A stretch of DNA of 64,000 bases. It comes from Bradyrhizobium sp. AZCC 1721. Its GTDB lineage: Bacteria > Pseudomonadota > Alphaproteobacteria > Rhizobiales > Xanthobacteraceae. This document shows, one piece after another, positions 17,858 through 27,157 of the stretch. Location: assembly GCF_036924715.1 (NCBI RefSeq), contig NZ_JAZHSB010000001.1, positions 1,417,001 through 1,481,000 of the forward strand. The letters run 5' to 3'. Both the position numbers and the translations under genes were made by a program. The first letter of the stretch is position 1. Every line of letters begins with the position of its first letter. The notes beneath the pieces are model-generated. The model did not search any database and was not told the DNA's origin. It worked only from the letters and a program-made list of their open reading frames with translations.

Positions 17858-18979
17858 ATGCCTGCTGCATCTTCGAATTTGCGCGCGGAATTGAATGGCG
17901 CCGAAAAGGAGGGGCCCGAGCACGACGCCCGGATTTTCGGGGAAGTGACGGACCTGTTCCTGTCCAATGTCGATCGTCTCGGTGAATCGCAGATCGCAGC
18001 CGTCGATGGCGTTCTCGCCCACCTGATCGAGCGGGTGGACGCGAAAACCGTGGTCCAACTCAGCGAGGCCCTTTCCACCATCGACCGCGCCCCGCGCCAG
18101 ACTATCCGCAAGCTTGCATTTCATGAAAACCACTTGCTGGCGGCACCGGTTCTCAGATGCTCCAACTGCTTGTCGGAAGCCGACCTCCTTGAAATCGTCA
18201 AAAGCCGCAGCCAGCAGCATTTGCTGGCAATATCGGACAGAAAGATCCTCAATGAAGCGCTCACCGACGCGCTGATGCGATTTGGCGACGTCCACGTCTC
18301 CAGCGCGCTCGCGCGCAACGCCGGCGCGCGTTTCTCCGAATGCGGCTACGCGACGCTGGTGGGGCGGGCCGAGCGTGATGAAGTCCTCGCGGAAAAGCTC
18401 GGGCTTCGATTGGACATTCCGGGCAGCCTGCTTCGGGAGCTTCTGGGCAGAGTTGCCGACGTGGTCCGCGCGCGGTTCTTGACGGCGTCGCGACCTGTTG
18501 CGCGGAAGAAAACCCAAGGTTCTGCCGGGGCTGCCGGACAGGGTGACGCCGCCCGGAAGGCGATTGATTATACCCAGGCGCAACGCGAAGTCGTCGCGCT
18601 CAATCGCACGGGCAAGCTCAACGATTCGATCGTGAACCGGTTTGCGGTGCGGGGTGAATACACCCACGTCGTCGCAGCGCTAGCCCTGAAGGCCGACGTC
18701 AAGATCGAGGCCATCGAACCCTTGCTCGAGCCCGACCGGGTATACGGCCTGATCGTCGCGTGCAAGGCGGCGCTGCTGAGCTGGTCGACAACGACGATGA
18801 TCGTCCGCAACCGTCCGAACTGTCCGCCATCCACCGACCGGGAACTCGAGCAATGCGTGGCGATCTATGAATCGCTACTGCTGTCGGTGGCGCAGTGGAC
18901 CATTCGTTTCGGCTCCGACCGGATCCTTGGGAAGAATAATGAGCCCGCGGCGGCTGTAGCGGCTGCCGGTAGAAAGTAA
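17858..18979 (+). CDS. DUF2336 domain protein
   Basis: 373 aa, hydrophilic and mostly helical. The N-terminal 250 residues fit DUF2336: IFGEVTDLFLSNVDRLGESQ, VDGVLAHLIERVDAKTVVQL, SRSQQHLLAISDRKILNEAL and VSSALARNAGARFSECGYATLV. This family of HEAT-like helical proteins is common in alphaproteobacteria. Some members connect to the general stress or cell-cycle signalling network, but no reaction is known. The C-terminus (AAAVAAAGRK) is low complexity. It stands alone, with no operon partner. Confidence 0.85.
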   Translation: MPAASSNLRAELNGAEKEGPEHDARIFGEVTDLFLSNVDRLGESQIAAVDGVLAHLIERVDAKTVVQLSEALSTIDRAPRQTIRKLAFHENHLLAAPVLRCSNCLSEADLLEIVKSRSQQHLLAISDRKILNEALTDALMRFGDVHVSSALARNAGARFSECGYATLVGRAERDEVLAEKLGLRLDIPGSLLRELLGRVADVVRARFLTASRPVARKKTQGSAGAAGQGDAARKAIDYTQAQREVVALNRTGKLNDSIVNRFAVRGEYTHVVAALALKADVKIEAIEPLLEPDRVYGLIVACKAALLSWSTTTMIVRNRPNCPPSTDRELEQCVAIYESLLLSVAQWTIRFGSDRILGKNNEPAAAVAAAGRK

Positions 18980-19045
18980 GCCAATCTGCTTACGCACGGC
19001 GAGCGGTCAAGTCCGCATGTGGCTCGTCCACATCCACCAGCCGCC

Positions 19046-20095
19046 TCATGCCGGAATGGCTTCATTGGCGCGGTCGCGAGCCAATGCCACGTAATGGCGA
19101 AGATATTCTTGCGCCATGCGCCTGGCGGTAAACCTCTTCTCGAACTGCCCGCGCACCTGGCTTCGATCGAGTTCGGAAAGCCTTCCGATCGCTTCGACCG
19201 CTTCTGCTTCATCCGTTACGACAAAGCCGGTAATGCCGTTGTCGATGACTTCGGGCACCGAGCCTGATTTGAACGCGATGACGGGCGTGCCGCACGCCAT
19301 GGCCTCGATCATGACGAGCCCGAACGGTTCTGGCCAATCGATCGGAAACAATAGCGCCGCCGCGCCCGCCAGAAACTGCCGCTTCGCGTCATCATTGACC
19401 TCACCGGTGAGCTGGACCTGCTCGCCATCGATCTGCGGCTCGAGTTGTTCCTTAAAATAGCTTCTATCCCCGCGCGGCACCTTTGCGGCGATACGAAGCG
19501 GCATTTTGGCGGCGCGCGCGATTCGGATGGCGGCTTCCGGTCCTTTCTCCGCCGTCAGCCGGCCCAGGAAAGCAAGGTAGGAGCCGGCCTCGAACGAGGG
19601 CCGAAACAGGTCGGCCGGCAAGCCGTGATAAATGGTGCCGATCCAGTTGGCCTCGCTTAACGGAGTGCGCTGATTGTCCGATATCGAAACGAACGGCGCG
19701 TCGGGAAAGTGACGAACCACGTCCGAAAAGCCAGGCAGGTCCATGCGCCCATGGCAGGTGGTCAGAAAAGGGACGCCAAGCCGGCTCAGGAGCGGCAGGT
19801 GCAGCCAATCGATATGCGCGTGAATGACATCGAATTCGGTCGCATGCCGTGCAACTGCCTCCAGCAGGGCTGCCTGCGCTACCATCGGATCTGTCTTCGG
19901 CCGGCCAAGGCGAAGCGCCCGAGGCCAAACGGCATGAAGGCGGGCTGACGTTACCGAGTCCCCGCTGGCAAACAGCGTCACCTCATGCCCGAGGCTTACC
20001 AGTTCATCGATCAGCCATGCCACCACGCGCTCGGTGCCGCCGTAAAGCTTGGGAGGAACGCTTTCGGCCAGAGGCGCTATCTGGGCAATCCGCAT
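19046..20095 (-). CDS. Glycosyltransferase family 4
   Basis: 349 aa, GT-B fold. The N-terminal acceptor domain starts with MRIAQIAPLAESVPPKLYGG and GTERVVAWLIDELVSLGHEV. The C-terminal donor domain carries FLGRLTAEKGPEAAIRIAR and the retaining GT4 motif PEPFGLVMIEAMACGTPVIA with the catalytic Glu. It transfers a sugar from a nucleotide donor, in the cytosol or at the inner membrane. No polysaccharide operon surrounds it. The closest relatives I recall are annotated only as glycosyltransferase, so the acceptor is unknown. Confidence 0.9.
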   Translation of the reverse strand: MRIAQIAPLAESVPPKLYGGTERVVAWLIDELVSLGHEVTLFASGDSVTSARLHAVWPRALRLGRPKTDPMVAQAALLEAVARHATEFDVIHAHIDWLHLPLLSRLGVPFLTTCHGRMDLPGFSDVVRHFPDAPFVSISDNQRTPLSEANWIGTIYHGLPADLFRPSFEAGSYLAFLGRLTAEKGPEAAIRIARAAKMPLRIAAKVPRGDRSYFKEQLEPQIDGEQVQLTGEVNDDAKRQFLAGAAALLFPIDWPEPFGLVMIEAMACGTPVIAFKSGSVPEVIDNGITGFVVTDEAEAVEAIGRLSELDRSQVRGQFEKRFTARRMAQEYLRHYVALARDRANEAIPA

Positions 20096-20360
20096 CGGCT
20101 ACTTACCATCGAGATGCCGGGGTTAGGACGTGCCATTTTTTCTTTTCCCACCAGCAATAAGTCCGAAAGCGTGTGGAAGTTGCCTCCGCCTTGCGTCGAG
20201 CCGCTTTCATGTTGCTGAATGTCCGTTCATCCGCCCTCAGCGCAACCGGATTCAGATGCTGGTGCTGTCGGCAAGTCTCGCGCAACGGGAAGGTAGAGCG
20301 GACAAATTTACTTGGCCCTTGAGCTGCTGTATTGGGTAACCAGCGCCAGGAGGCAGTTTC

Positions 20361-20783
20361 ATGAAACGCTATCTGATCTTCGGAGCTATCGGCCCGTTCG
20401 TCGGCGGATTTCTGATGCTGTTCGCGACCACGGTGGCCTCGGGCTACTGGACTGACACCAATTGGTCGGAGATCGGGAAATTCCTCGGCGCGTTCGCCAA
20501 GACGCTGCAATACAGCTATCTGTTCGGCATTGTGCCTGCGCTGATGATCGGTGCCATCGATGACATTCTCTGTCACGTCAAGCGCATTTCTTTCGTGGTG
20601 CGGATCTTGATCGTAGGCGCCATCGGATTTGCTGCGTCAGAACTGCTCTATGGTTCGCGCGGACCGGATACCGGCGTGGTGCAGTTTCTGCTCTACGGCA
20701 TCGTCGGCACGGTGCCTGCGGCACTGTCGTCGTGGCTCGCGCACCGATACGTGGACGAGCCGCAGCCAGTGCATTCGACGTAA
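20361..20783 (+). CDS. Small integral membrane protein, DUF5413-like
   Basis: 140 aa with four hydrophobic segments: YLIFGAIGPFVGGFLMLFAT, YSYLFGIVPALMIGAIDDIL, SFVVRILIVGAIGFAASELL and VVQFLLYGIVGTVPAALSSW. SD AGGAGG lies 10 bp before the ATG. It resembles DUF5413 proteins of Bradyrhizobium (from memory). Function unknown. A palindromic repeat follows just after the stop. Confidence 0.78.
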   Translation: MKRYLIFGAIGPFVGGFLMLFATTVASGYWTDTNWSEIGKFLGAFAKTLQYSYLFGIVPALMIGAIDDILCHVKRISFVVRILIVGAIGFAASELLYGSRGPDTGVVQFLLYGIVGTVPAALSSWLAHRYVDEPQPVHST

Positions 20784-20805
20784 GTGTGCAGCGCTCCGCA
20801 GCTCC

Positions 20806-20901
20806 GTAGGGTGGGCAAAGGCGCGTATGCGCCGTGCCCACCATCTATCATCGAGCACGCTTTCCTTGATGGTGGGCACGCTTTCGCTTTGCTCACCCTA
20901 C
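20806..20901. repeat. Bradyrhizobium-type GTAGGGTGGGCAAAG palindromic repeat
   Basis: Left end GTAGGGTGGGCAAAGGCG and right end CGCTTTGCTCACCCTAC are inverted copies. The interior repeats GTGCCCACCATC and GATGGTGGGCAC, making a long cruciform of 96 bp. Elements with this left end are frequent between genes in Bradyrhizobium genomes (from memory). Confidence 0.7.
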
Positions 20902-21189
20902 AGCTCTGCCGGCGCGCCAATGTTCGTTCCGCCGGTTGAACGTCAGGAATTACCTGACCTCAGTACCCACCATCTCTCGGCGATCGCACTTCTCTGACGC
21001 GCGTCGTCCCTGCCTCCGTGCGCAATCGCGCACTCGGCGCAGGGACCCATAACCACAGGTTTGCGTTGTTGACGGAGGCCGTCTACCCGCGCGCGAAATA
21101 ATTTACGCCGCGCCGACCTTTCGGAGCCGACCCACGCAAAGCAGCGACCGCATGACGCAACTTGCGCCTCGCATTCGCGTTACCATCTG

Positions 21190-21726
21190 ATGGCCATGGC
21201 AGACGACGATATCTTTACGCCGCCCCGTTCGCGTTCCGGACCATCGTCCCGGACGCGCGCGCCCGGACGTGGGCCGGTCATCGACCAGGAGGGGCGCGAA
21301 CTCCCCGAGCCGAACCTGCATACGCGGTTCGAGGGAATGCGGTTCGATTTCGGTCATTCCGCCGCTAATCCGTTCGGCGAGCTGACGCGCGAGCAGCGGA
21401 TCGCGCGGCTCGATGCCATCGCCAAATTGCTGGATGTCGCCTTCATCGTGCCCGGCACCAATTTCCGCTACGGTATCGACGGGCTGATCGGCCTGATCCC
21501 GGTGGTCGGCGACATCATCACGACGGCGATTTCGCTGTGGGTGGTGCGCGAGGCGCGCGCGCTCGGCGCGCCCTGGCACATCACGGCGCGGATGCTTGCC
21601 AATGTTGCGGTTGACGGCGCGGTTGGCCTGGTGCCGGTCGCGGGCGACGCCTTCGACGTCATGTTCCGCGCTAACGTCCGCAATGTCCGCATGCTCAAGC
21701 GCTGGCTCGATAAGCAGCCGCGCTAA
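21190..21726 (+). CDS. DUF4112 domain protein
   Basis: 178 aa (a second ATG at 21196 is equally possible). The N-terminal 60 residues are polar. From residue 75 come the DUF4112 hallmarks: LDAIAKLLDVAFIVPGTNFR, GLIGLIPVVGDIITTAISLW and GLVPVAGDAFDVMFRANVRN, giving two membrane-associated helices. Function unknown. A hairpin terminator follows the stop codon directly. Confidence 0.88.
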   Translation: MAMADDDIFTPPRSRSGPSSRTRAPGRGPVIDQEGRELPEPNLHTRFEGMRFDFGHSAANPFGELTREQRIARLDAIAKLLDVAFIVPGTNFRYGIDGLIGLIPVVGDIITTAISLWVVREARALGAPWHITARMLANVAVDGAVGLVPVAGDAFDVMFRANVRNVRMLKRWLDKQPR

Positions 21727-21733
21727 AGAAAAA

Positions 21734-21760
21734 CGCCCCCGAAATGATTTCCGGGGGCGG
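21734..21760 (+). terminator. Hairpin terminator after the DUF4112 gene
   Basis: CGCCCCCGAAA and TTTCCGGGGGCG pair almost completely around a 3-4 base loop, 8 bp after the stop. The T run is missing on the + strand, so it may serve both converging genes weakly. Confidence 0.6.
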
Positions 21761-21781
21761 CTGTCTGAAAAAATGAAAGCT

Positions 21782-22063
21782 TTAGGCGGCGTCGGCCTTG
21801 TCGTCGGTGGCGGCCGGGCGCGGACGACGCGGCAGCGGGAACGCCTCGCTTTCATAGAGCGAGCGGATGCCGCTCTGGTCAAAGCGCGCTTCCTCGACCT
21901 GGAGATAGGCGCCATTCAGCGAGTCCGCAGGCAGCTCCTCGATCGCGAAGCGAACCGCTTCCGCCGCGGTGCCAAAACGCCGATAGGCAAACCCGGCCCG
22001 CTTCTTCTTGCGGATCGCAGCGGGAAACAGTTCGGCGGCGGTGTTGTAGCTGAATGGACGCAT
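21782..22063 (-). CDS. Conserved-type hypothetical protein
   Basis: 93 aa from ATG 22063 (MRPFSYNTAAELFPAAIRKK). The sequence KRAGFAYRRFGTAAEAVRFA and ADSLNGAYLQVEEARFD looks like a soluble alpha/beta protein. No named domain comes to mind beyond a Bradyrhizobiaceae small conserved family. The upstream extension to 22153 is Ser/His/Arg-rich and unlikely to be coding. Confidence 0.7.
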   Translation of the reverse strand: MRPFSYNTAAELFPAAIRKKKRAGFAYRRFGTAAEAVRFAIEELPADSLNGAYLQVEEARFDQSGIRSLYESEAFPLPRRPRPAATDDKADAA

Positions 22064-22288
22064 GGACGGTGACCTCAATCTTTTTCGGCTCGTTTCGTAT
22101 GAGCAATGGGGATTGGATGACGGTGGGCCACAGTGGCGGGCCACGCCGTGCACGTCATTTCAGGTGCCAATATAAGCTTCTTTGCCAAAAATGCGACCCC
22201 TGAGGCTCGACATCGGGGGTGATGATGAATCCACGCATGGCTGCGGGATGCGTAAATTAAATCAAGTTATTTCAATGGGTTCCATGGC

Positions 22289-22453
22289 TTATAGCTTGCC
22301 GAGCAGGAGCAGGATCAGAAGCACGATTAAAATCACGCCACCGAGCCCCATCGCGGAATGGCCCCTGCCATAGCCATAGCCGCCGAAACGGCCGGAAAAG
22401 CCGCCCAGCAGGAAAATAATCAGAATAATGATGAGTATCGTTCCAAGCGACAT
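22289..22453 (-). CDS. DUF3309-like small membrane peptide
   Basis: 54 aa. It begins MSLGTILIIILIIFLLGGFS and ends LGGVILIVLLILLLLGKL: two hydrophobic segments around a Gly/Tyr-rich turn (GRFGGYGYGRG). The start MSLGTIL and terminal LLLLG match the DUF3309 small-peptide family as I know it. It probably sits in the inner membrane; function unknown. Confidence 0.78.
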   Translation of the reverse strand: MSLGTILIIILIIFLLGGFSGRFGGYGYGRGHSAMGLGGVILIVLLILLLLGKL

Positions 22454-22659
22454 CGCACGCTCCCCCGAGGCCCGCGAGCACGCGGAAAACGACGCCCGCG
22501 GCCCGGATCAAAGCATATCCCAAGCCGCGAGTCCCTTGATCGATCCGGGAAACCAGGAGGACGCTGTCATTCCAGGGCGCATCGTAGTTCGATGCTGCGC
22601 ATCACCCGCAGTGACGCTGCGCATCACGGGGCGAAGGTCCGGTTCGAATGGATCGGAGG

Positions 22660-23070
<411 letters not shown>

Positions 23071-23079
23071 TTGCCCTCC

Positions 23080-23796
23080 TTAATTGGTAGCCTTCGCATT
23101 GCGCACCAGCGTCGGCTTCTCGATGTAGTTCTCCGCAAAGATCTTCTTCAGATTCTCGATCTTAGGAATGTCGTTGAAGACAATATAGGGCTGGTTCGGG
23201 TGCAGCGTCAGGTAGTCCTGGTGATAGTCTTCCGCCGGGTAGAACGCCTGCAGCGGGCCGACCTTGGTCACGATCGGCTTCTTGTAGACCTTGGCGGCGT
23301 TGAGCTGGGCGATATAAGCCTCCGCCACCTTCTTCTGCTCGTCATTGGTGGTGAAGATCGCCGAGCGATATTGCGTGCCGATGTCGGGGCCCTGGCGGTT
23401 CAATTGCGTCGGGTCGTGCGCGACCGAGAAGAAGATCTGCAGGATCTTGCCGTAGCTGATCTTCTTCGGATCGTATTTGATCTCGACCGCCTCGGCGTGC
23501 CCCGTGGTGCCGGTGCCGATCATGGTGTAGTTCGCGGTCATCTTGCTGCCGCCGGAATAGCCGGAGACCGCGTTGAGCACGCCGGCGGTGTGCTGGTACA
23601 CGCCCTGCACGCCCCAGAAGCAGCCGCCGGCGATCACGGCGGTCTGGATGCCGTCGGCAGCCTGAACGTCGACGGCAGGGGCTGGAATGACGACGGCCTC
23701 TTCCGAGGCGCGCGAGGGCGTGGCGGCGAAGGCCGCGACGGCCAGCGCGCCGATGGCGGCGGCGAGCGACAGGCGGCTGAAATGGCGAGGGGACAT
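23080..23796 (-). CDS. msrA: Peptide-methionine (S)-S-oxide reductase with signal peptide
   Basis: 238 aa. An N-terminal signal sequence (LSLAAAIGALAVAAFAATPS) ends near residue 30. The catalytic motif GGCFWGVQGVYQHTAGV follows at about 57, and YSGGSKMTANY, GHAEAVEIKYDP and AEDYHQDYL are the usual MsrA segments. It reduces methionine-S-sulfoxide. The signal implies action in the periplasm, whereas the co-transcribed MsrB looks cytosolic. It is first in the msrA-msrB operon. Confidence 0.95.
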   Translation of the reverse strand: MSPRHFSRLSLAAAIGALAVAAFAATPSRASEEAVVIPAPAVDVQAADGIQTAVIAGGCFWGVQGVYQHTAGVLNAVSGYSGGSKMTANYTMIGTGTTGHAEAVEIKYDPKKISYGKILQIFFSVAHDPTQLNRQGPDIGTQYRSAIFTTNDEQKKVAEAYIAQLNAAKVYKKPIVTKVGPLQAFYPAEDYHQDYLTLHPNQPYIVFNDIPKIENLKKIFAENYIEKPTLVRNAKATN

Positions 23797-24047
23797 GGTT
23801 TCCTCTTTCGGCGTTGGTTGGGGCAGTCTAGAGCGGGATCGGCGTTTCGCAATCGGCTCAATTCTCGCCGACGCCCAAGATACGGCGCGGGCTGCGGATT
23901 GTTACGGGGTGCGCCACACGAGTTCGTGAATAGGGCCATCTGCCCAAGTGTTAGATCCGTCACTTGACCGGTGCGGGCCGGTCTTTCCACAATGAATCGG
24001 TGGTCGCGCGCCGCGATCAAAAATCCATGTGCCGGAGCGTTCCGCCG

Positions 24048-25739
24048 ATGTTGCGGGCCTTGTTGCTGGGTCTCGTCTTGCTTGTCGCCGCCGGCCCCGC
24101 GCGGGCCGCGGGCGATGTCGAGACCTGCCGAAATAACTCGGCGGAACCGGCTGCGCGGCTCGCAGCCTGCGAAAGCGTGATTGCCGACGAGAAGATCACG
24201 GGGACCTCCAGGGCCGCCGCCTTCTGGTATCGCGGCGATTCACTGGTGAAGAAGCGCGATTACGATGGCGCGATCGCGGCGTTCACCGCCTCCCACGAGA
24301 TCGCGCCGCAGAATATCAACGTCATCAACGCACGCGGCATTGCCTACGCCCACAAGGGCGACGACGAGCGGGCGCTCGCCGACTACGATCTGTGCCTGCA
24401 GTTGCGCCCGAGCTTCGGCAGTGCCTACAACAACCGCGGCGTCATCTTCATGCGCCGGGGAGATCTGCAGCGGGCGCTCGATGAGTTCAACCTGGCGGTC
24501 AAACATATCTTCAATGACGAGAGCCGCTATCTGCACCACTACAACCGGGGCCGCCTGCAAGGATTGATGAAGCTGTACGAGGCCTCGCTCGCCGACTATG
24601 CCGAGGCGCAAAAGGTCAATCCCGACGGTCCGCATGTTCCGGCCTACCGGTGCGTTACCTACACCAACATGGGCAGGTTTGATGACGCGCTCGCTGACTG
24701 CAATGCGGCGCTGGCCAAGTCACCGAACAACGTTTACGCGCTGACCAGCCGTGCCAATGCCTATCTCGGCAAGGGCAATCTCGATGCCGCGCTCAACGAC
24801 TACAACCAGGTGCTCAAGATCAATCCGAACTACGTCCGCGCCTATGTCGGCCGCGGTCAGCTTTTCGAGAAACGCCGCAACCTTGCCGCCGCACGCGCCG
24901 ACTATCGCTCGGCAGCCAACGCCGTCGCGGCAAGACGCGAGGATATCGATACCACGCTTGCGCGCGGGATCGCCAAGGAGCGGCTGGAAGCCTTGCTGGG
25001 CACCGCCGCGCCGTCGACGCCACAACCGGCGGGGCCGCGCAAGGTCGCGCTGATCGTCGGTAACGGCGCCTACAAGAATGCCGCCCCGCTGGATAATCCG
25101 CCGCGCGACGCCAAACTGATCGCCTCGACCTTTCGCGAACTCGGCTTTGCCACGGTGACGCTGGCGCCCGATCTCACCCGGGACAAATTCTTCGCCGCGC
25201 TGCACGAGTTCGGGCTGGAGGCTGAGAAGGCGGATTGGGCTGTCGTCTATTATGCCGGTCACGGCATGGAGATCGGCGGCGTGAATTACCTGATCCCGGT
25301 GGATGCCAGGCTGAAGGCCGATAGTGACGCGGAGACCCAGGCGGTCGCGCTCGAGCAGGTGATCGCCGCGGTCGCCGGCGCGCGAAAGCTGCGGCTGGTG
25401 ATGCTTGATGCCTGCCGCGACAATCCCTTTGAAAAGACCATGCAGCGAACGATTTCGCTAAAGCTGGTCAACCGCGGCTTCTCCAACATCGAGCCGGAAG
25501 CCGGCTTCATGGTGGTCTACGCTGCCAAGCATGGCGAGACCGCGCTTGACGGCGATTCCATCAACAGCCCGTTTGCCACGGTGCTCGCGCGCGTCATCAA
25601 GGAGCCGAAGGTCGAGGTACGCAAGCTGTTCGACATCGTCCGCGACGACGTCTGGAAGGCGACCAACCGCGCGCAGCAGCCGTTCACTTACGGCTCATTG
25701 CCGGGACGCGAGGATTTTTATTTCGTGGTGGGGAGGTAG
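24048..25739 (+). CDS. Secreted TPR protein with C-terminal caspase (peptidase C14) domain
   Basis: 563 aa from ATG 24048, chosen for a GGAGCG site 10 bp upstream and the immediate signal peptide LRALLLGLVLLVAAGPARA. Seven or so TPR units occupy residues 55-310. The caspase-like domain spans about 325-560: RKVALIVGNGAYKNAAPLDN, then the catalytic His in VVYYAGHGMEIGG and the catalytic Cys in VMLDACRDNPFEK. This is a bacterial metacaspase-type (orthocaspase) layout with intact dyad, exported to the periplasm. Substrates are unknown. It stands alone, ahead of a palindromic repeat. Confidence 0.9.
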   Translation: MLRALLLGLVLLVAAGPARAAGDVETCRNNSAEPAARLAACESVIADEKITGTSRAAAFWYRGDSLVKKRDYDGAIAAFTASHEIAPQNINVINARGIAYAHKGDDERALADYDLCLQLRPSFGSAYNNRGVIFMRRGDLQRALDEFNLAVKHIFNDESRYLHHYNRGRLQGLMKLYEASLADYAEAQKVNPDGPHVPAYRCVTYTNMGRFDDALADCNAALAKSPNNVYALTSRANAYLGKGNLDAALNDYNQVLKINPNYVRAYVGRGQLFEKRRNLAAARADYRSAANAVAARREDIDTTLARGIAKERLEALLGTAAPSTPQPAGPRKVALIVGNGAYKNAAPLDNPPRDAKLIASTFRELGFATVTLAPDLTRDKFFAALHEFGLEAEKADWAVVYYAGHGMEIGGVNYLIPVDARLKADSDAETQAVALEQVIAAVAGARKLRLVMLDACRDNPFEKTMQRTISLKLVNRGFSNIEPEAGFMVVYAAKHGETALDGDSINSPFATVLARVIKEPKVEVRKLFDIVRDDVWKATNRAQQPFTYGSLPGREDFYFVVGR

Positions 25740-25746
25740 GTCGCTG

Positions 25747-25834
25747 CCGTCATTGCGAGGAGCGAAGCGACGAAGCAATCCAGGCTGACTCCGCGGTGAG
25801 ATTCTGGATTGCTTCGCTTCGCTCGCAATGACGG
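25747..25834. repeat. CCGTCATTGCGAG-type palindromic repeat, copy 1
   Basis: The outer ends CCGTCATTGCGAG and CTCGCAATGACGG are perfect inverted copies. Inside are GAAGCAATCCAG and CTGGATTGCTTCG, again inverted. A second element with the same ends lies at 34176-34262. It separates two convergent genes and may act as a bidirectional hairpin. Confidence 0.82.
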
Positions 25835-25843
25835 AAGAGGCCG

Positions 25844-26959
25844 TCACACCACCACGCTCAGCCGCTTCGCCGCGCGGGTGATGCCGGTGTACAGCCATCT
25901 TGCCCGGCTGTCCTGAAATGCAAAACTCTCGTCGAACAGCACGACGTCGTCCCATTGCGAGCCCTGCGACTTGTGCACGGTGAGTACGTAGCCATAGTCG
26001 AACTCGTCATAGGGTTTGCGCTGCTCCCACGGGATCGCCTCGATGCCGCCCTGGAAGCAATCGTGTCGCACCGAGACCTTGGTGACCTTGTGGCCGAACT
26101 CTTCATCAGGCGACAGCCGCATGGTCAGGATCTGCGATTTCGATCGCGGCTGGGTCCGCGACTTGACGCGCCACAGCCCGCCGTTGAACAGGCCCTTCTT
26201 GCGGTTGTTGCGCAGGCAGACAAGCTTGTCGCCGGCGACCGGCAGGGGATCCTCGATGCTCTGCTTCTGCCGTATCCGCATGTTGTAGGCGCGGCGGGTG
26301 TTGTTGCGGCCGACCAGCACCTGGTCGGCGCTCATGACGCGGTCGGGATCGAGCTCGCTGCGCGGCACCACTTCGCTCTCGCCGTGTCGGCCGATTTCGA
26401 GCTCGCGGCCCTCGCGAATGTCCATCGACATCCGCACGATCGGGTCGTCCTGCGCCTGCCGGTGCACCTCCGTCAGCATCGCGTCGGGCTCGCAATTGGT
26501 GAAGAAGCCGCCGCCCTGGATCGGCGGCAACTGCGCGGGGTCGCCGAGCACGAGCAGTGGACAGTCGAACGACATCAGGTCGCGGCCGAGTTCGGCGTCG
26601 ACCATCGAACATTCGTCGATCACGATCAGCTTCGCCTTCGAAGCCGGCGCGTCGTCCCACAACTCAAAGCTCGGCTGCTCGACGCCAGATTCCTTGGCGC
26701 GGTAGATCAGCGAATGGATGGTGGAGGCGTTGTCGCAACCCTTGTTGCGCATCACCAGCGCAGCCTTGCCGGTGAAGGCGGCATATTTCACCTCGCCGTC
26801 GACGCCCTCGGCGATGTGCCGCGCCAACGTGGTCTTGCCGGTGCCGGCATAGCCAAACAAGCGGAACACCGGCGGCATGCCGTTGCGGCCCGGCTTGGCC
26901 TTCAGCCATTCGGCGACGGCCTTCAGCGCGGAATCCTGATGCGGCGTAAAAATGGTCAT
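25844..26959 (-). CDS. RecD-like AAA/UvrD-family DNA helicase
   Basis: 371 aa from ATG 26959 (MTIFTPHQDSALKAVAEW). The open frame continues about 800 bp upstream, but that part is intergenic and antisense to the oxidoreductase gene. Walker A is GYAGTGKTTLARH, Walker B LIVIDECSMVDAEL, motif III LLVLGDPAQLPPIQGGG, and the C-terminal UvrD_C_2 motif VLTVHKSQGSQWDD is followed by WLYTGITRAAKRL. This is a superfamily 1B helicase resembling exonuclease V alpha subunit but only about two thirds its size, with no RecB/C partner nearby. It probably acts in DNA repair. Confidence 0.92.
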   Translation of the reverse strand: MTIFTPHQDSALKAVAEWLKAKPGRNGMPPVFRLFGYAGTGKTTLARHIAEGVDGEVKYAAFTGKAALVMRNKGCDNASTIHSLIYRAKESGVEQPSFELWDDAPASKAKLIVIDECSMVDAELGRDLMSFDCPLLVLGDPAQLPPIQGGGFFTNCEPDAMLTEVHRQAQDDPIVRMSMDIREGRELEIGRHGESEVVPRSELDPDRVMSADQVLVGRNNTRRAYNMRIRQKQSIEDPLPVAGDKLVCLRNNRKKGLFNGGLWRVKSRTQPRSKSQILTMRLSPDEEFGHKVTKVSVRHDCFQGGIEAIPWEQRKPYDEFDYGYVLTVHKSQGSQWDDVVLFDESFAFQDSRARWLYTGITRAAKRLSVVV

Positions 26960-27157
26960 GGGGTCCAGATGGAGAGAAGAGCGGGCGGAAGGCCGCGACT
27001 CAACGGACTGTAAAGCTAACCATTCGCGCGTTCCACGCAAGACAACTTCCGTGACGCGGAATTGGCATTTCGCGACCAAGGCTAGACTTGCCATTTGCGG
27101 CGAATAGACTGACCGAAAACAACAAGCAGTCTTGAACAAACGGTCCTGGGAGGCGTC

